A DNA stretch of 64,000 nucleotides from Saprospiraceae bacterium (GTDB lineage Bacteria > Bacteroidota > Bacteroidia > Chitinophagales > Saprospiraceae): positions 1 to 64,000 of the forward strand of contig JADKFC010000007.1 of the NCBI GenBank assembly GCA_016717655.1, read 5' to 3'. Made by a program: the position numbers and the translations under genes. The notes below the pieces were generated by a model. It made no database searches. It was not told the DNA's origin and saw only the letters and a program-made list of their open reading frames with translations. Below, in pieces: positions 7,830-15,587 of the stretch; position 1 is the stretch's first letter; every line of letters starts with the position of its first letter.

Positions 7830-8888
7830 ATGTTTAAGACAAAAATAGCCGGAATAGGAAAATATTTGCCAAAAAATGTTGTCAGAAATGATGATTTGAT
7901 AAAATATATGGATACCACAGATGAATGGATCCAGGAACGAACCGGTATTCAAGAGAGGCGATATGCCAATAAACACATTGAAACTACAGCTACAATGGGA
8001 GCCCGGGCAGCCGAAATTGCCATAGAAAGAGCGGGTATTACCAAAGAAGATGTTGATTTTATCATCTTTGCCACCCTGAGTCCGGATTATTATTTTCCGG
8101 GGTGTGGTGTCTTAATGCAAAGAGAAATGGGCATTACCCACAAAGAAGCAGGCTGCCTGGATATTAGAAACCAATGCAGCGGCTTTGTGTACGGGCTTTC
8201 TATTGCAGATCAGTTTGTTAAAAACGGTGTGTATAAAAATGTCTTATTGGTTGGGGCAGAAATGCACTCAATGGGGCTGGATTTTACAACACGGGGAAGA
8301 AATGTTACTGTTATTTTTGGCGATGGTGCAGGTGCAGTTGTTCTTCAGCCAACCACCGAGGAAGGGCAGGGCATACTAACAACTCACCTTCATGCCGATG
8401 GTACCCACGCGGAAGAACTTTCAATGATTTCTCCGGGGTCGCATGCCGGAACACATGGCAATTTAGAAAGTTATGGTTTTCCAGATGCTGAGGTGCCGGG
8501 CCAGGTTTTTGTAACCCAAAAAATGGTGGATGATGGCATGATGTACCCCAATATGAATGGACAGCTTGTTTTCAAAACGGCAGTTGTTAAATTTCCGGAA
8601 GTAATTGCAGAAGCTTTGGCTAAAACAGGTCATACTGCTGCTGATATAGACATGTTTATCCCACACCAGGCTAATTTGAGAATTAGCAGCTTTGTGCAGA
8701 AAAAGCTGGGCCTAAGTGATGATAAAGTATATAACAACATACAAAAGTATGGCAATACTACCGCAGCATCGATTCCCATTGCCCTGTGCGAAGCCTGGGA
8801 AGAAGGGAAAATTAAAAAAGGAGATTTAGTGTGTCTGGCCGCCTTTGGTGCAGGGTTTACCTGGGGCAGTGCCCTGCTTAAATGGTAA
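7830..8888 (+). CDS. fabH: 3-oxoacyl-ACP synthase III (KAS III)
   Basis: A 352-residue thiolase-fold enzyme that condenses acetyl-CoA (or a branched starter) with malonyl-ACP to begin fatty-acid synthesis. The catalytic triad is visible: Cys116 in RNQCSGFVYG, His in FIPHQANLR and Asn in KYGNTTAAS. The N-terminal DEWIQERTGI and C-terminal FGAGFTWGSALLKW are typical. Slightly longer than E. coli FabH. A second KAS III may exist elsewhere in the genome, and this one is not in a fab operon. It is followed 3 nt later by bshB1, so the two are probably cotranscribed. Confidence 0.93.
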   Translation: MFKTKIAGIGKYLPKNVVRNDDLIKYMDTTDEWIQERTGIQERRYANKHIETTATMGARAAEIAIERAGITKEDVDFIIFATLSPDYYFPGCGVLMQREMGITHKEAGCLDIRNQCSGFVYGLSIADQFVKNGVYKNVLLVGAEMHSMGLDFTTRGRNVTVIFGDGAGAVVLQPTTEEGQGILTTHLHADGTHAEELSMISPGSHAGTHGNLESYGFPDAEVPGQVFVTQKMVDDGMMYPNMNGQLVFKTAVVKFPEVIAEALAKTGHTAADIDMFIPHQANLRISSFVQKKLGLSDDKVYNNIQKYGNTTAASIPIALCEAWEEGKIKKGDLVCLAAFGAGFTWGSALLKW

Positions 8889-8891
8889 TTT

Positions 8892-9608
8892 ATGGTAGAT
8901 ATTTTAGCCTTCGGGGTTCATCCCGATGATGTAGAATTAGGATGTTCAGGTACCTTGCTGAAAATGAAAGACTTGGGATATTCCTTTGGGATTGTAGACC
9001 TGACCAGAGGAGAACTGGGAAGCAGGGGTACGGCAGAATCCAGAAAAACTGAGGCAGAAAATGCTGCCATACTGTTGGGTGCTGCTTTCAGGGTCAACCT
9101 GGGCATGGCGGATGGTTTTTTTGAAATTAATAAAGAGAATATTCTCGCCATAGCTAGCCAGGTAAGGAAATTTAAACCCAGGGTAGTTTTGGCCAATGCC
9201 ATTCATGACAGGCATCCCGATCATAGCCGGGCTGCTAAATTGGTTTCTGATGCCTGCTTTTACAGTGGATTACTAAAGATCGAGCTCCATGATGAATTGG
9301 GCAATTTATTGGCCGTTCATCGACCACAATCTGTTTACCATTATCTCCAGGATCGCAATCTCAAAGCTGATTTTCTGGTTGACATCACCCCTTATATGGA
9401 CAAAAAGATTGAGTCCATTCTGGCCTTTGAAACGCAATTCAATGCATCAGAAAGTGACACCATCCAAACACCCATCTCTTCAAAGTTATTTTTTGAATTT
9501 TTGTATGCGAAAGCGCGGGCTTATGGAAGAGATATCAATGTGGATTATGCAGAGGGATTTACCGTGGAACGTAGTCCGGGAGTACCTGACATCATGCAAC
9601 TTTTATAA
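8892..9608 (+). CDS. bshB1: Bacillithiol biosynthesis deacetylase BshB1
   Basis: A 238-residue LmbE/PIG-L-fold zinc deacetylase that removes the acetyl group from GlcNAc-malate on the route to bacillithiol, the low-molecular-weight thiol of many Firmicutes and Bacteroidota. Zinc-site motifs are present: HPDDVELG at residues 9-16 and DRHPDHS near 106. The segment LTRGELGSRGT and the C-terminal ARAYGRDINVDYAEGF are characteristic of BshB1 rather than other LmbE proteins. The partners bshA and bshC are not in the window. It lies 3 nt after fabH. Confidence 0.93.
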   Translation: MVDILAFGVHPDDVELGCSGTLLKMKDLGYSFGIVDLTRGELGSRGTAESRKTEAENAAILLGAAFRVNLGMADGFFEINKENILAIASQVRKFKPRVVLANAIHDRHPDHSRAAKLVSDACFYSGLLKIELHDELGNLLAVHRPQSVYHYLQDRNLKADFLVDITPYMDKKIESILAFETQFNASESDTIQTPISSKLFFEFLYAKARAYGRDINVDYAEGFTVERSPGVPDIMQLL

Positions 9609-9683
9609 TTTCTGGTCATTTTGCCCTCATGCTAGGTGCATAGTCTGGCAAAAATGGCTAATTTTACACAAAACATTAATCTC

Positions 9684-11384
9684 ATGAAATGTAAATTGTC
9701 TACACTTTTCGCTTTTTTAATGGTGGCTACTTTTGCTCAGGCTCAGGTAGTTATTTCTGAAATCATGTACAATCCACCAGAAACGGGTGAAGATTCTCTT
9801 GAATACATAGAATTGCTCAATGTGTCAGGAATTCAAATCAATCTGCAAGACATGAAGTTTACGGCAGGTGTTACTTTTACCTTTCCCAATTATACCCTCG
9901 CACCGGGACAATCAGTAGTTGTGGCAAAAGATAGTACTGCAATGAAATTGGTTTTTGGTGTTTCTACTCTTCAATTTACTGGTGCCTTGAGCAACAGTGG
10001 TGAAGGCATTGTGCTTTCAGATGTACAAGACAATATCGTTGACGAAGTGGTTTATGATGATGCAGGAGCATGGCCTTTGGAGGCAGATGAAGGTGGAGCT
10101 AGTCTGGTTTTGTGTGACCCTACATTAAATAACAATGAAGGTGCCAACTGGATTGCAGCCAGAAACAATACAGGCATTATTTTGAATGGAAAAGAAATGA
10201 GATGTTCTCCTGGATTGGGCAATGCCATTTCATGCAATGCAGAACCTTCTGTATTTGTAGACGTTATGGATTTTGCTTTCAATCCAAAAGATATTACCAT
10301 TGATATTGGCACCACCGTGCGATGGACCAATAAAGGAGGAACTCACAACATCAATGGCAACCAGTCTGTTTATCCCAACAATCCTGCCTCATTTGGAAAC
10401 GGGGCTCCATCTGGGGCCTTGTGGACCTATGACTTTACATTTACCAAAGAAGGAGTGTATCAGTATCAATGTGATCCCCATGCCGCTTCAGGTATGAAAG
10501 GCACCGTAACGGTTGGAAATCCTGCCAGTTACCCCAATTATACCATTCCCCTTGTGACTACTGTAAATCAGGAAGGAGTGGCTGATTCAGTGAATGTAAA
10601 ATGTCAAATATTTGGGATTGTTCATGGATACAATTTAAGGCCGGGTGGACTTCAATTCACTTTGATTGACAGTCAAAACAATGGAATTGGCGTTTTCAAT
10701 GGCACAACTGATTTTGGATATGTAGTGAAAGAGGGTGATGAAATTAAAATTAAAGGGACCATCAACCAATTCAATGGTTTGACCCAGATCATTGCAGATG
10801 AAGTAAGTTTGGTCTCTGCAGGCAATAGTCCTGTGAATCCTAAAGCAGTCACTGCACTCAATGAAGAAGATGAGTCCAGTTTAATAGCATTGGATGGTGC
10901 TTTTACCTACGTGGATCCAGCCGAGTGGAAAGGTGATGGCAGTTCTTATAATGTTAATGTCACAAATGGATCACAGACATTTCTACTAAGGATTGACAAT
11001 GATTGTCCTTTATCCACCTTGCCTGCCCCTGTGGCTCCCTTTAATTTGAAGGGCATAGTAGGACAGTTTGATTCCAGCAATCCTTTTGATGAAGGATATC
11101 AGATTTTTCCGAGGTATGCTGCGGACATGAGCCCGGTATCTGCAACATCAGATCAAGCACCTTCACAATTTTACTTCTCACCCAATCCTGCCAATCATTT
11201 AACAGTAATTACAGGTGCGGATGACATTACCGTGGTAAATGTTTATGATATGACCGGTAAAAGGGTTTTGATGGCAAATAACACAGCTTTGTTAGATGTT
11301 TCATGCCTTTCTTCAGGAGTTTACAGTGTTGAAATTTTAACAGGAAAAGGTGTAAATCACTCCAAGTTGGCTGTTCAAAAATAG
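9684..11384 (+). CDS. Secreted lamin-tail / cupredoxin protein with T9SS sorting domain
   Basis: A 566-residue secreted protein. A signal peptide (1-21, ending TFAQAQ) is followed by a lamin-tail domain (about 22-125; VISEIMYNPPETGEDSLEYIEL). Next is a plastocyanin-like cupredoxin at about 190-278, with copper ligands His in GGTHNING and Cys/His/Met in QYQCDPHAASGMKG. A beta-rich region resembling the OB-type domain of secreted nucleases spans about 285-480. The T9SS type-A sorting domain (FYFSPNPANH, VYDMTGKRV, SGVYSVEI) ends the protein. ATG 9684 is chosen because the signal peptide starts there. The cupredoxin could carry electrons or be structural. The cargo is probably exported to the cell surface. 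Confidence 0.85.
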   Translation: MKCKLSTLFAFLMVATFAQAQVVISEIMYNPPETGEDSLEYIELLNVSGIQINLQDMKFTAGVTFTFPNYTLAPGQSVVVAKDSTAMKLVFGVSTLQFTGALSNSGEGIVLSDVQDNIVDEVVYDDAGAWPLEADEGGASLVLCDPTLNNNEGANWIAARNNTGIILNGKEMRCSPGLGNAISCNAEPSVFVDVMDFAFNPKDITIDIGTTVRWTNKGGTHNINGNQSVYPNNPASFGNGAPSGALWTYDFTFTKEGVYQYQCDPHAASGMKGTVTVGNPASYPNYTIPLVTTVNQEGVADSVNVKCQIFGIVHGYNLRPGGLQFTLIDSQNNGIGVFNGTTDFGYVVKEGDEIKIKGTINQFNGLTQIIADEVSLVSAGNSPVNPKAVTALNEEDESSLIALDGAFTYVDPAEWKGDGSSYNVNVTNGSQTFLLRIDNDCPLSTLPAPVAPFNLKGIVGQFDSSNPFDEGYQIFPRYAADMSPVSATSDQAPSQFYFSPNPANHLTVITGADDITVVNVYDMTGKRVLMANNTALLDVSCLSSGVYSVEILTGKGVNHSKLAVQK

Positions 11385-11391
11385 CGGTTCA

Positions 11392-12282
11392 TTATTTCTG
11401 CCCGGAGACGGGTAATGAATACTGAACACCATTTAGCGTTACGTTTTCGTTCCCTTGAAAAATGGAACAAAGCAAAGCTCTTATCGAAGCACTGGCATAG
11501 TAATACCGGTGCTTCGATATTTTTGGTACAATGCCCTCATGATCATTGATCGGTGTTGCATCCACAACAAACACATTTTGATGGGGTAAATTAGGGCCTA
11601 CTTTTCCCAATCGCGGATAGGCTACCAACCAATTGGCAATTTCGAGGGTTCTGTCTTTTGCATTGACAAATACAATGATTCTTTCTGCAGCGCTGGCCAG
11701 CCAATTGAGCTCTTCTTCAAATATGTGAGTTGAAACATCAGCTGCCATCATACATATGGTACCATATTGTAGATTCTGAGATTCGTTGTGGTCAGCTTTT
11801 GCAAGCCCGGAAAAAACCCTGTTTCCCATACTGTGGCATAAAAAAGACAAGGTTAGGTGGGTGCCGGAAGATTTAAGTTGGCTCAAAAGAGATTTAATAA
11901 TTGTATAAAAGGTGGCCCCTATATTTTCGCCAGTCAAAACCGATGTGCGATAAATAGGGCTGGTTTCCCATTTTAGTGAAATTACTACCGGATATTTTTC
12001 TAAGATGGGATTAAAAATCTGGTTTTGTAAGATAAAGCCGGCCTTTTGCTCAAACAATTCAAAGTCAGCCATAAAACCATGGATGTATACCAGTGCATTG
12101 TTGGTTGCTGGGTGAATTTTAGAAATGTGGGATGCAAATTCGTGAAAATCAACATACATTTGGTCGGGTAGGAGTGATCCATTTCCAATTCCGTATCGAC
12201 CAAATCTCAGCGTTTTACCATCTTTTAACAAGTGAATGTAAAAATGAGATGTAGGTACTATGGTGTTATTTATCGATTTCAT
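11392..12282 (-). CDS. Alpha/beta hydrolase (DUF900-like)
   Basis: About 296 residues, cytoplasmic (no signal). The segment NNALVYIHGFMADFELFEQ provides the oxyanion region of an alpha/beta hydrolase. LCHSMGNRVFSGL carries the nucleophile serine in the CHSMG form usual for DUF900 esterase-like proteins. A late NDHEGIVPKISKHRYYY holds a plausible catalytic His. ATG 12282 is preferred over an in-frame TTG at 12321. The substrate is unknown. It is convergent with the lamin-tail gene (7 nt apart) and divergent from the OmpA gene. Confidence 0.72.
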   Translation of the reverse strand: MKSINNTIVPTSHFYIHLLKDGKTLRFGRYGIGNGSLLPDQMYVDFHEFASHISKIHPATNNALVYIHGFMADFELFEQKAGFILQNQIFNPILEKYPVVISLKWETSPIYRTSVLTGENIGATFYTIIKSLLSQLKSSGTHLTLSFLCHSMGNRVFSGLAKADHNESQNLQYGTICMMAADVSTHIFEEELNWLASAAERIIVFVNAKDRTLEIANWLVAYPRLGKVGPNLPHQNVFVVDATPINDHEGIVPKISKHRYYYASASIRALLCSIFQGNENVTLNGVQYSLPVSGQK

Positions 12283-12424
12283 CGAGGAACTATTCTGCTT
12301 GTGTCTTGAATTTTGATACAAACCTCACAATTAAAACACAAATTCACTGCCATTCATTCCTCAATACATTACCAATTTTAATTATATTTTTATGCTTTAT
12401 CCCATAAAATGCTTCTTTTTTGTT

Positions 12425-12432
12425 TAGTTTTG
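12425..12432 (+). promoter_or_regulatory. Promoter -7 box for the TSP3-OmpA gene
   Basis: TAGTTTTG fits TAnnTTTG and lies 57 nt before the ATG at 12490. No clear TTG -33 element is seen at the right distance. Confidence 0.4.
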
Positions 12433-12489
12433 TATCTGTTTTTTGGTTTTCAATACGTTTCAAAATCATCAAGTGCTAATTTTAAAAAG

Positions 12490-14263
12490 ATGAAAAAACA
12501 ATTATTTCTGATATTCTGCCTCTTGGTCATTACCCAATTGATAGGTCAAGACCCAGCATACAAAAGAGGACTTGGATTCAAAACCTTGTTTTTGGATTAC
12601 CAATCTCAAAATGGAGGCAATCTGGAAGCATTTAAGGATTACCATCACGGCTTTGAGATCTCTTTCCTGCAGAAAATAAGCAAAGGACTGTATGCCAATT
12701 TTCCGGTAAAATATGGTACCGTCGAAACATTTGACGAAACTCTGAACAAAACTCAATAAGGACAAGCATAAACAAATTGTGAGTTTGGATGGCCAGCTCC
12801 AATTCCATTTTCACAATGGAGGCAATAACATAGTGCCTTATTTGATGGCCGGAGTCGGTGGGGTAATGGAATTTGATGGAGAATTTAATCTCCAGGTTCC
12901 ACTGGGAGTTGGCATCAATTTCAGAGCGGCCAAAAATGCCTATATCAACATTCAAAGTGAATACAGGTATTCCTTTTTAGACAATAGGAACAACTTGCAG
13001 CATGGGCTTGGCTTTATCTATTTAATTGGGGGTGCACCAAAAGATACTACTGCTGAGGAAATGAAAATGAAGGAAGAGATTCCTGTAGTTGAAGAAAAAA
13101 AGATGGAAGAAAACATGCCTGAAAAAGCAAAAGACAGCGATGGTGATGGCATTGAAGATAAGCTTGATCTTTGTCCAGATCAAAAAGGAGGTGCAGATCA
13201 AAACGGTTGCCCTGACAGCGATGGAGATGGGGTGCCTGATTTTCAGGATAATTGTCCTGGACTAAAGGGAAACAAAGAAATGAAAGGCTGTCCTGATAGT
13301 GATGGAGATGGAGTGGCAGACAATGAAGATGAATGTCCCAATTTGGCAGGAGCTGCTTCCAACAAGGGATGCCCTTACAGAGCAAATGACAAGGCTAAAG
13401 ATACGGACAGTGATGGAATTCCGGACACCTCAGACAGATGTCCAGATCAGGCAGGCCCGGCCGATAACGGTGGTTGTCCAAAAGCAATGGACAGAGATAT
13501 GGATGGAGTGGATGACAGCGTAGACCAGTGTCCCGATGTCAAAGGTAGCCCTTCAGCCAAAGGCTGTCCTGATCGCGATGGTGACGGCATCTCTGATCCT
13601 GATGATAAATGCCCCGGGGTTAAAGGACCTGCCTCTTTGATGGGTTGTCCAGACTCGGACAACGATGGTATTGCAGATGCAGATGATAGATGTCCCGATA
13701 TGGCAGGTGCTAAATCGACCAATGGCTGCCCTGATTCTGACGGTGATGGCCTTGACGATAGTATTGATAAATGTCCCAAAGCTCCAGGCTTAAAAGTGTA
13801 TGGAGGTTGTCCGGACTCAGACGGTGACGGCCTGGATGACAGTATTGACAAATGTCCGAATACTCCGGGTACAGTTGCTTCAAATGGTTGCCCAGATATT
13901 ACTGTGGAAGACCGAAAAACCCTTGATGTGGCAATGCGGGCGGTTCAATTTGAAACGGGTAAGGCAACCTTAAAATCTGAATCATTTACCATCCTAAAAC
14001 AGATAGGTAGCATCATGAACAGGTACCCTGATTATAATCTGGTAATAGCCGGCCACACGGACAATACAGGTAGCTCTATTGCCAATCAGGAATTGTCAGA
14101 AAAGAGGGCCAAGGCATGTCATGACTATTTGTTGACCCAGGGAATTGGTCAGAGCAGAATGTCCTTTATTGGTTATGGAGAATCAAGGCCTGTATCAGAC
14201 AACGAAACTGAAAATGGCCGGACTTTAAATCGCAGGGTAGAGTTTAATTTGAATCCAAAATAA
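12490..14263 (+). CDS. OmpA-family outer-membrane protein with nine TSP3 repeats (frameshifted)
   Basis: A signal peptide (1-19) is followed by an outer-membrane beta-barrel-like domain (about 22-180). An acidic Glu/Lys/Met linker comes next, then nine thrombospondin type-3 calcium-binding repeats of about 27 residues (DSDGDGxxDxxDxCP...GCP). A C-terminal OmpA peptidoglycan-binding domain closes it (FETGKATL, IAGHTDNTG, LSEKRAKA, GYGESRP). The frame breaks near 12748-12751: the first ORF stops at 12759 and the second is open from about 12752. Dropping one A restores ETLNKLNKDKHKQIVSLDG and a 590-residue protein. It anchors the outer membrane to the wall. Ca-dependent rigidity of the stalk is inferred. 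Confidence 0.88.
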
Positions 14264-14282
14264 AGCTTGGAAAAGCAAGCAT

Positions 14283-14319
14283 AAAAAAAGGGAACCATTT
14301 TGTGATGGTTCCCTTTTTT
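14283..14319. terminator. Rho-independent terminator after OmpA gene
   Basis: A-rich/T-rich flanked stem GGGAACCAT / ATGGTTCCC with a 6-nt loop, extended by A:T pairs on both sides. It can stop the OmpA transcript and also the minus-strand small gene ending at 14338. Confidence 0.9.
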
Positions 14320-14337
14320 GTTTGACTCGAACAAAGA

Positions 14338-14591
14338 TCAGTTATCTTGTGCTTCTCTGATTATTTTTCTTGCTAAATCTAAAATAGTAGTGTCTTCAAT
14401 ACTCACAATACCTCCATTTGGCCCGGGTTGGACATGGTTTCCTACCGTTTTCCCGTCTTCAAATTTAGCAGCACCGAAGTAGTTTCGCACTGTTTGCTCA
14501 TCCAGATTGAGTTCTTTGGCAATTCTGCCTACACTACCCGTAGTAGTAATTGGTGCTTAATCTGACGGAGTTCATCAAAAGTAATATTCAT
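14338..14591 (-). CDS. Small HTH-like putative DNA-binding protein (frameshifted)
   Basis: The minus strand has ATG at 14591 (MNITFDELRQIKHQL), then runs out of frame after about 20 codons. Adding one base at 14541-14550 restores a continuous reading to the TGA at 14338. The product is 84 residues with GSVGRIAKELNLDEQTVRNYFGA (a clear helix-turn-helix pattern), then FEDGKTVGNHVQPGPNGG and an acidic C-terminus. I recall similar short proteins in other Saprospiraceae, with the same PGPNGGIV element, but no function. DNA binding is inferred from the HTH pattern. The break may be a sequencing error. It sits between two terminators. Confidence 0.6.
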
Positions 14592-14748
14592 GTTTCTTTA
14601 GAGTTAAAAAGTGAAACAATATGATTGGTTACGGATGCAATTTAAAATAAAACTATCTCAAAAAAAATTTTTTTATTAAAATTTAATCTTGTTAAAACCA
14701 AAAAAGACGGAAAAATATATGGAAGGATGATTTTTATCATTGTCAAAC

Positions 14749-14771
14749 AAAAAAGGCCCTTTCGGGCCTTA
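14749..14771 (-). terminator. Terminator of the BON-LysM gene
   Basis: Stem AAGGCCC / GGGCCTT (14753-14759, 14764-14770) with a 4-nt loop. On the minus strand it is followed by a T6 run and lies 24 nt past the stop of the gene ending at 14795. Confidence 0.88.
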
Positions 14772-14794
14772 AATTTTATCAATTGGAGCTTATT

Positions 14795-15286
14795 TTAGCC
14801 CAATTTGGGAACTCTCAATACCTGACCAGGATAAATTAAATCTGGATCAGTAAGCATAGGCTTATTGGCCTCAAAAATGACCGGATACTTCATCATATCT
14901 CCATAGAATTCCTTTGCAATTTTTGACAAAGAATCGCCTGATTTTACAACATAAAAGTCAGATTCCGGCTCTGGAGCCACTACAGACATTCTGTCATCTA
15001 CGGTGGCAATGCCATGGGTATTGCCTAACATAAGCACTACTTTTTCTTTGTCTGCTACTGTTTCAGCTGAGCCATAAACAGTTACTGTATCATCCTGAAG
15101 GTCAATACTTAAATCTGAAATACAGATTCCTGAAGCATTTACAACTGCATTGAGGGCACTGATTCTTTGCTGGCGCAATGCTTCTGCTGCAGCTGCATCT
15201 TTTACTGCCTCTGCTGCATCATTTTTTTCGGCTTCCATGCCAAAAAGTTTGGCGCCTGCGTTCTTTAAAAATGAAAATAATCCCAT
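14795..15286 (-). CDS. BON-LysM protein (YgaU/Kbp-like)
   Basis: A 163-residue soluble protein. An alanine-rich N-terminus is followed by a BON domain (about 45-103; ISDLSIDLQDDTVTVYGSAE) and a C-terminal LysM domain (about 110-160; YVVKSGDSLSKIAKEFYGD, PDLIYPGQVLRVP). This is the architecture of E. coli YgaU (Kbp), a potassium-binding protein. No signal peptide is evident, as in Kbp. Function as an ion sensor or wall-associated protein is inferred from architecture only. A TATCTTTG box on the same strand lies 40 nt upstream, and a strong terminator follows. Confidence 0.85.
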   Translation of the reverse strand: MGLFSFLKNAGAKLFGMEAEKNDAAEAVKDAAAAEALRQQRISALNAVVNASGICISDLSIDLQDDTVTVYGSAETVADKEKVVLMLGNTHGIATVDDRMSVVAPEPESDFYVVKSGDSLSKIAKEFYGDMMKYPVIFEANKPMLTDPDLIYPGQVLRVPKLG

Positions 15287-15325
15287 AGTCTTTGAAATTA
15301 GGTTTAGTTAACAATGTTTGAAATG

Positions 15326-15333
15326 CAAAGATA
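15326..15333 (-). promoter_or_regulatory. Promoter -7 box of the BON-LysM gene
   Basis: TATCTTTG on the minus strand, 40 nt before the ATG at 15286. The -33 TTG is not at an ideal distance (nearest is 13 nt away). Confidence 0.5.
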
Positions 15334-15522
15334 CCCATATAAAAATCAAAAGTCGGCCTAGAAATGTTATTAAACTGCAAATTTTCAATCGGTTTGGGTT
15401 TGAAGCTCATTTTCACCCCATCAAAAAATGAGAGCCTTTTTATAGTCATAATAACAATTCACAGTGTCTCAAAATCAGCTATTTAGCGATGATTAAAGCA
15501 TATAATATATACCGGCCAATTA

Positions 15523-15554
15523 TTGGTGTTTTTTAGTTAAAAATTCTATCTTTG
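15523..15554 (+). promoter_or_regulatory. Promoter of secDF
   Basis: TTG at 15523-15525 and TATCTTTG at 15547-15554 with a 21-nt spacer, a near-ideal Bacteroidota promoter. It ends 33 nt before the secDF ATG. Confidence 0.7.
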
Positions 15555-15587
15555 CAGCGTTTTTCCAAAAAAAAATAGAAGTATAAA

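Noticed and set aside
13047..13851. Minus-strand ORFs opposite the TSP3 repeats
   Set aside because: Their repetitive, low-complexity products arise from the repeats on the coding strand.
13137..13899. Tandem DNA repeats resembling a CRISPR-like array
   Set aside because: They are in-frame protein repeats (TSP3) with diverged DNA, no spacers and no cas genes.
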